A DNA stretch of 8,170 nucleotides from an uncultured Clostridia bacterium (lineage in GTDB: Bacteria > Bacillota > Clostridia > Oscillospirales > CAG-272). The notes beneath the pieces are model-generated. The model was given only the letters and a program-made list of their open reading frames with translations, had not been told where the DNA came from and searched no databases. The DNA is taken from assembly GCA_904501985.1 (NCBI GenBank), contig CAJGCT010000057.1, positions 1-8,170 of the forward strand. The letters run 5' to 3'. The translations under genes were made by a program, and so were the position numbers. Positions 5,973 to 8,170 of the stretch are shown piece after piece (position 1 is the stretch's first letter; every line of letters begins with the position of its first letter).

Positions 5973-7112
5973 TTATTCTTTGCCCTCGGATTTCTCGCCG
6001 TCATCTATATGGCGGTCGCTCTCATCCTTAAGCTTTGGAGCGTCTTCCTTTTCTACACCCTCTTTGAGCTGAGGCTTGCTGTCCTTTTTTTCTGTCTGCT
6101 CCGGCTCGTAGTCCTCATCATCTATGCGATGAAGTGAACGTACCTGCTTCTTTTCCTTCTTAGGCTTTATATTAAGCTCTTTTTCTGCCGCCTTCAAGTC
6201 TGCTTCGGTAAAATGAGGTATCGGAATAGCCTTTGCAAGAACTATCTGTTGAATTGTTGTGAGAATATTTCTGAATATCCAGTAAAGACCTACAGCCGCG
6301 GAGATAGTAAATGTGATATAAACGGAAAGTGCCGGCATAGAGAACATCATGATCTTCATTGAAGGATCGTTCTGAGCCTCGGGATTCGGCTGATAGGTAA
6401 ATTTGCGGGTTATAAATGTGCTTGCAAGAGTTACTATAAGGGTAAAGAGCGGAATAAGAAGAAGCCAGCCTGCCTCTGTTCCGATGGAGTTGAAGCTGGG
6501 AATCTTTGAAAGATCCATAAAATCTCCCCAAAGATTGAAATTGGGAAGCACTTCTGCCGAAATAGCCTCGCCGCCCTCACCTATAAATTCAACGCCGCTT
6601 GCCATGAATTCACGCATCTTTGTTACGATGTCGATCTCACGGATAGTCCTTTCAGCAGCGAACATTTCGAAGCCTTCCATTGAGGAAGCGGACATAAAGT
6701 CGTATATAGTTTTCTGGAATCCCTTTATTACATCAGCACCGAAGCCGCAGATATATTTGAGCGGACTTACAACAACATTGTAAAGTGCAAAAAGTATGGG
6801 CATCTGAATAAGCAGAGGCAGACATCCGCCCATTGGATTGAAGTTTTCACGCTGATAAAGCTCCATTATCTCATTCTGCATTTTCTGCTGAGTTGCTTTA
6901 TCGTTGCGGCCCTTGTACTTATTTCTTATAGCCTGCTCTTTCGGTCTGAGCTTTGCCTGTTTCACGGAATTCTTCTGCTGCTTTACGCCAAAAGGCAAAA
7001 GCACTATCTGAAGAACCAGCGCAAAAAGAAGCAGCGCTATGGCATAGTTATTTGTAAGTTCGTAACATACCTTTATTATCCAGCCAAGCGGTACGTTTAT
7101 AAAATCAAACAT
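5973..7112 (-). CDS. yidC: Membrane protein insertase YidC (SpoIIIJ/OxaA type)
   Basis: 379 residues, the five-helix Gram-positive form without the large periplasmic domain. It inserts and folds membrane proteins, alone or with SecYEG. Helices are expected at about 23-43, 97-118, 215-236, 255-272 and 273-291. A charged cytoplasmic helical hairpin lies at 44-92 (starting VKQQKNSVKQAKLRPKEQ), and the family motifs NPMGGCLPLLIQMPILFALY (92-111) and GLYWIFRN (275-282) are present. No lipoprotein signal cysteine is seen at the N-terminus. Two oddities stand out: the hydrophilic-groove position, usually Arg or Lys, is Gln35 (LVLQIVLLP), and the loop between helices 2 and 3 is about 95 residues, much longer than in Bacillus. 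The last 85 residues are a highly charged Lys/Glu tail that may contact ribosomes. AGGAAAGG (7123-7130) is its ribosome site. It lies 32 bp after yidD. Confidence 0.97.
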   Translation of the reverse strand: MFDFINVPLGWIIKVCYELTNNYAIALLLFALVLQIVLLPFGVKQQKNSVKQAKLRPKEQAIRNKYKGRNDKATQQKMQNEIMELYQRENFNPMGGCLPLLIQMPILFALYNVVVSPLKYICGFGADVIKGFQKTIYDFMSASSMEGFEMFAAERTIREIDIVTKMREFMASGVEFIGEGGEAISAEVLPNFNLWGDFMDLSKIPSFNSIGTEAGWLLLIPLFTLIVTLASTFITRKFTYQPNPEAQNDPSMKIMMFSMPALSVYITFTISAAVGLYWIFRNILTTIQQIVLAKAIPIPHFTEADLKAAEKELNIKPKKEKKQVRSLHRIDDEDYEPEQTEKKDSKPQLKEGVEKEDAPKLKDESDRHIDDGEKSEGKE

Positions 7113-7144
7113 TTCGGTTGTACCTTTCCTGTAGTTTTAAGTAA

Positions 7145-7366
7145 TTATTTTCGCTTTTTGGGAACCGGATCGTATCCGCCCTTGCAGAACGGATTGCATC
7201 TTAAAATCCGCCATACTGTCAGAAACAATCCTATAAAAAATCCTCTTTTTTCAAAGGCTTCAAGCGCATACTGTGAGCAGGTGGGAGTAAATCTGCAGCA
7301 GGGCTTCTTTATGGGAGATATAAATTTACGGTAAAATTTTATAATAAGTATGGGTAAATATTTCAT
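7145..7366 (-). CDS. yidD: Membrane insertion efficiency factor YidD
   Basis: 73 residues, typical length for YidD, a small inner-face membrane-associated protein that assists YidC-dependent insertion. The family pattern is complete: KFYRKFISP (11-19), CRFTPTCSQYALEAFEKRG (24-42), RILRCNPFCKGGYDPVP (53-69), with conserved cysteines at 24, 30, 57 and 61. The start ATG overlaps the rnpA stop by one base (TAATG at 7364-7368) and no Shine-Dalgarno precedes it, so translation is probably coupled to rnpA. The basic C-terminus (PKKRK) is usual for the family. Confidence 0.97.
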   Translation of the reverse strand: MKYLPILIIKFYRKFISPIKKPCCRFTPTCSQYALEAFEKRGFFIGLFLTVWRILRCNPFCKGGYDPVPKKRK

Positions 7367-7740
7367 TACACATTCATTGAAAGCTTTTTAAATGCCGAGG
7401 CAAGCTCGCTTTCTATATCCTTAGCTCCTGCTCTCAATATTCCGCCTCTCGCAACAATAACAATAAGAAATCCACGTTTAATAGGTGTCTTTTTATCGCA
7501 CAGTCTGTATCCTTCGCGAATAATACGCTTTGCGCGGTTTCTTGCCACCGCTCCGCCAAGCTTCTTTGTTACTGTTATCCCAACTCGGTTGATCTTCTCT
7601 TTTTGCGGATTTGCATTTGCAAGTCTTTTAGCCGCGTAATCCTTTAGAACATACACGACAATGTTATGTCCCACATATTTATTGCCTTTTGAATATGCTT
7701 TTGAATAGAGATGATTTTCTCTTATTGCACGCAGCTTCAT
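7366..7740 (-). CDS. rnpA: Ribonuclease P protein component
   Basis: 124 residues, normal family length. The protein subunit binds the catalytic RNase P RNA and helps it remove 5' leaders from tRNA precursors. The basic signature ARNRAKRIIREGYR (66-79) matches the RNase P protein motif, and RVGITVTKKLGGAV (52-65) is the expected preceding strand. The start is MKLRAIRENHLYSKAYSKG, as in other Firmicutes. AAGGAT (7748-7753) lies seven bases before the ATG. It sits about 195 bp downstream of rpmH, across a gap holding two hairpins, so its level may be set apart from L34. It overlaps yidD by one base. Confidence 0.98.
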   Translation of the reverse strand: MKLRAIRENHLYSKAYSKGNKYVGHNIVVYVLKDYAAKRLANANPQKEKINRVGITVTKKLGGAVARNRAKRIIREGYRLCDKKTPIKRGFLIVIVARGGILRAGAKDIESELASAFKKLSMNV

Positions 7741-7794
7741 TTTCTTTATCCTTAAAATTTAAGTTTAAAAAGCCTGTCTATTTTTCATAATACA

Positions 7795-7840
7795 ATAAAA
7801 ACCCCCGAAATACGGGTATTTCCCGACAACTTCGGCGGTT
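7795..7840 (-). terminator. Terminator or attenuator between rpmH and rnpA
   Basis: Read on the minus strand, AACCGCCGAA (7840-7831) pairs with TTCGGGGGTT (7809-7800), ten positions with one mismatch. It encloses an inner hairpin, CGGG (7825-7822) with CCCG (7816-7813). The outer 3' arm runs into a TTTTT tract (complement of 7797-7801). The two-storey hairpin plus U-tract fits an intrinsic terminator that would let only part of the rpmH transcripts reach rnpA. Pairing was done by eye. Confidence 0.65.
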
Positions 7841-7873
7841 TACTGTTAGTAAGTCTCAAAGCAGGCATACTTC

Positions 7874-7903
7874 AATACAACCCGGTAATCGCCGGGTTGT
7901 ATT
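7874..7903. repeat. Perfect 12-bp inverted repeat downstream of rpmH
   Basis: AATACAACCCGG (7874-7885) and CCGGGTTGTATT (7892-7903) form a perfect hairpin with a 6-base loop, about 32 bases after the rpmH stop. On the minus strand it is followed by GAAGTATGCC, not a U-run, so it is not a classic terminator. It may stabilise the 3' end of the rpmH mRNA, mark a processing site, or pause polymerase before the second hairpin. Confidence 0.75.
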
Positions 7904-7935
7904 TCTGTTTGCATACACACATTGACAAAAGAGAA

Positions 7936-8070
7936 TTAATAAGTGAGTCTCTTTCTGCCTTTTGCACGTCTTCTCTTGAGTACCTTTCTTCCGTCAGCGG
8001 TCTTCATTCTCTTTCTGAAACCGTGCTCAACCTTTCTCTGACGCTTCTTAGGCTGGTAAGTTCTAAGCAT
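7936..8070 (-). CDS. rpmH: 50S ribosomal protein L34
   Basis: 44 residues, the normal length for bL34 of the large ribosomal subunit. Translating the minus strand from the ATG at 8070 gives MLRTYQPKKRQRKVEHGFRK, then a stretch containing MKTADGRKVLKRRRAKGRKR, ending LTY and TAA at 7936-7938. This is an almost complete match to the L34 consensus, about half Lys and Arg. A near-perfect Shine-Dalgarno, AAGGAGGTG (8076-8084), lies five bases upstream. It is the first gene of the rpmH-rnpA-yidD-yidC-jag-mnmE block. An open frame on the other strand (7897-8160) is only its shadow. Confidence 0.98.
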   Translation of the reverse strand: MLRTYQPKKRQRKVEHGFRKRMKTADGRKVLKRRRAKGRKRLTY

Positions 8071-8075
8071 AGTTG

Positions 8076-8084
8076 CACCTCCTT
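8076..8084 (-). promoter_or_regulatory. Strong ribosome binding site of rpmH
   Basis: Minus-strand AAGGAGGTG pairs with the 3' end of 16S rRNA almost fully, five bases before the ATG. It is the strongest such site in the window, fitting the high demand for L34. Confidence 0.9.
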
Positions 8085-8112
8085 AACCTTAGGAAACTGT
8101 CACCTTTTTTAT

Positions 8113-8145
8113 GTGAATATTAGCTTTATATTTTTGAGTGAATAT
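8113..8145. repeat. Paired 8-bp direct repeat upstream of rpmH
   Basis: GTGAATAT occurs at 8113-8120 and 8138-8145, 25 bp apart, in the AT-rich stretch before rpmH. On the minus strand the first copy reads ATATTCACA, matching 7 of 9 positions of the DnaA box TTATCCACA; the other copy matches 6. They could be weak DnaA sites at the edge of an origin, regulator sites for rpmH, or chance. No convincing -35/-10 pair for rpmH was found in the visible 100 bp. Confidence 0.3.
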
Positions 8146-8170
8146 AAATTCGCACAATAGCACCTAATAT

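Noticed and set aside
7874..7903. Inverted repeat as the main rpmH terminator
   Set aside because: No U-run follows on the minus strand, so it is listed as a repeat; the hairpin at 7795-7840 is the better terminator candidate.
7897..8160. 87-residue plus-strand open frame
   Set aside because: It runs antisense across rpmH, whose L34 product and Shine-Dalgarno are unmistakable.

Overview
The window looks like chromosomal housekeeping DNA of a Gram-positive anaerobe of the Clostridia, most likely Ruminococcaceae/Oscillospiraceae. Three things support this. The minus strand carries the conserved block rpmH-rnpA-yidD-yidC-jag-mnmE. Its YidC is the short Gram-positive form without the large periplasmic domain of proteobacteria. 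Shine-Dalgarno sites are strong and base composition is moderate. The taxonomic placement is inference, because no rRNA is present. No mobile element, CRISPR array, tRNA or rRNA gene was seen.

Left part, plus strand (1-2580). The 3' part of a seryl-tRNA synthetase gene (serS) is followed by a hairpin. Then come two closely spaced genes: a two-pass membrane protein of unknown function, and a membrane-anchored protein with seven full 23-residue MORN repeats plus a partial eighth. The run ends at a strong terminator that also serves the convergent gene on the other strand.

Middle part (2579-3530). A small zinc-ribbon protein of the RNHCP type (minus) and a small secreted, C-terminally membrane-anchored, Gly/Asn/Ser/Asp-rich protein (plus) are divergently arranged around an 82-bp AT-rich region. 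That region holds a palindrome overlapping a candidate promoter. A second bidirectional terminator separates the secreted protein from mnmE.

Right part, minus strand (3528-8170). Read in the direction of transcription, the genes are rpmH (ribosomal protein L34), rnpA (RNase P protein), yidD, yidC (membrane insertase), jag/khpB (KH-R3H RNA-binding protein) and mnmE (tRNA-modifying GTPase). The block joins translation, tRNA processing and modification, and membrane protein insertion. It appears punctuated by terminator-like hairpins after rpmH and after jag, which could set different levels for L34, the RNase P/insertase group and MnmE. mnmG, often next to mnmE, is not present; mnmE instead ends against a convergent gene. 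In many Firmicutes rpmH faces dnaA and oriC, so the right edge may lie near the origin, but only about 100 bp beyond rpmH are visible.

No clearly new multi-gene system is evident. The best leads are the uncharacterised membrane protein/MORN protein pair, the glutamine at the usually basic groove position of YidC, and the hairpin punctuation of the rpmH-mnmE block.
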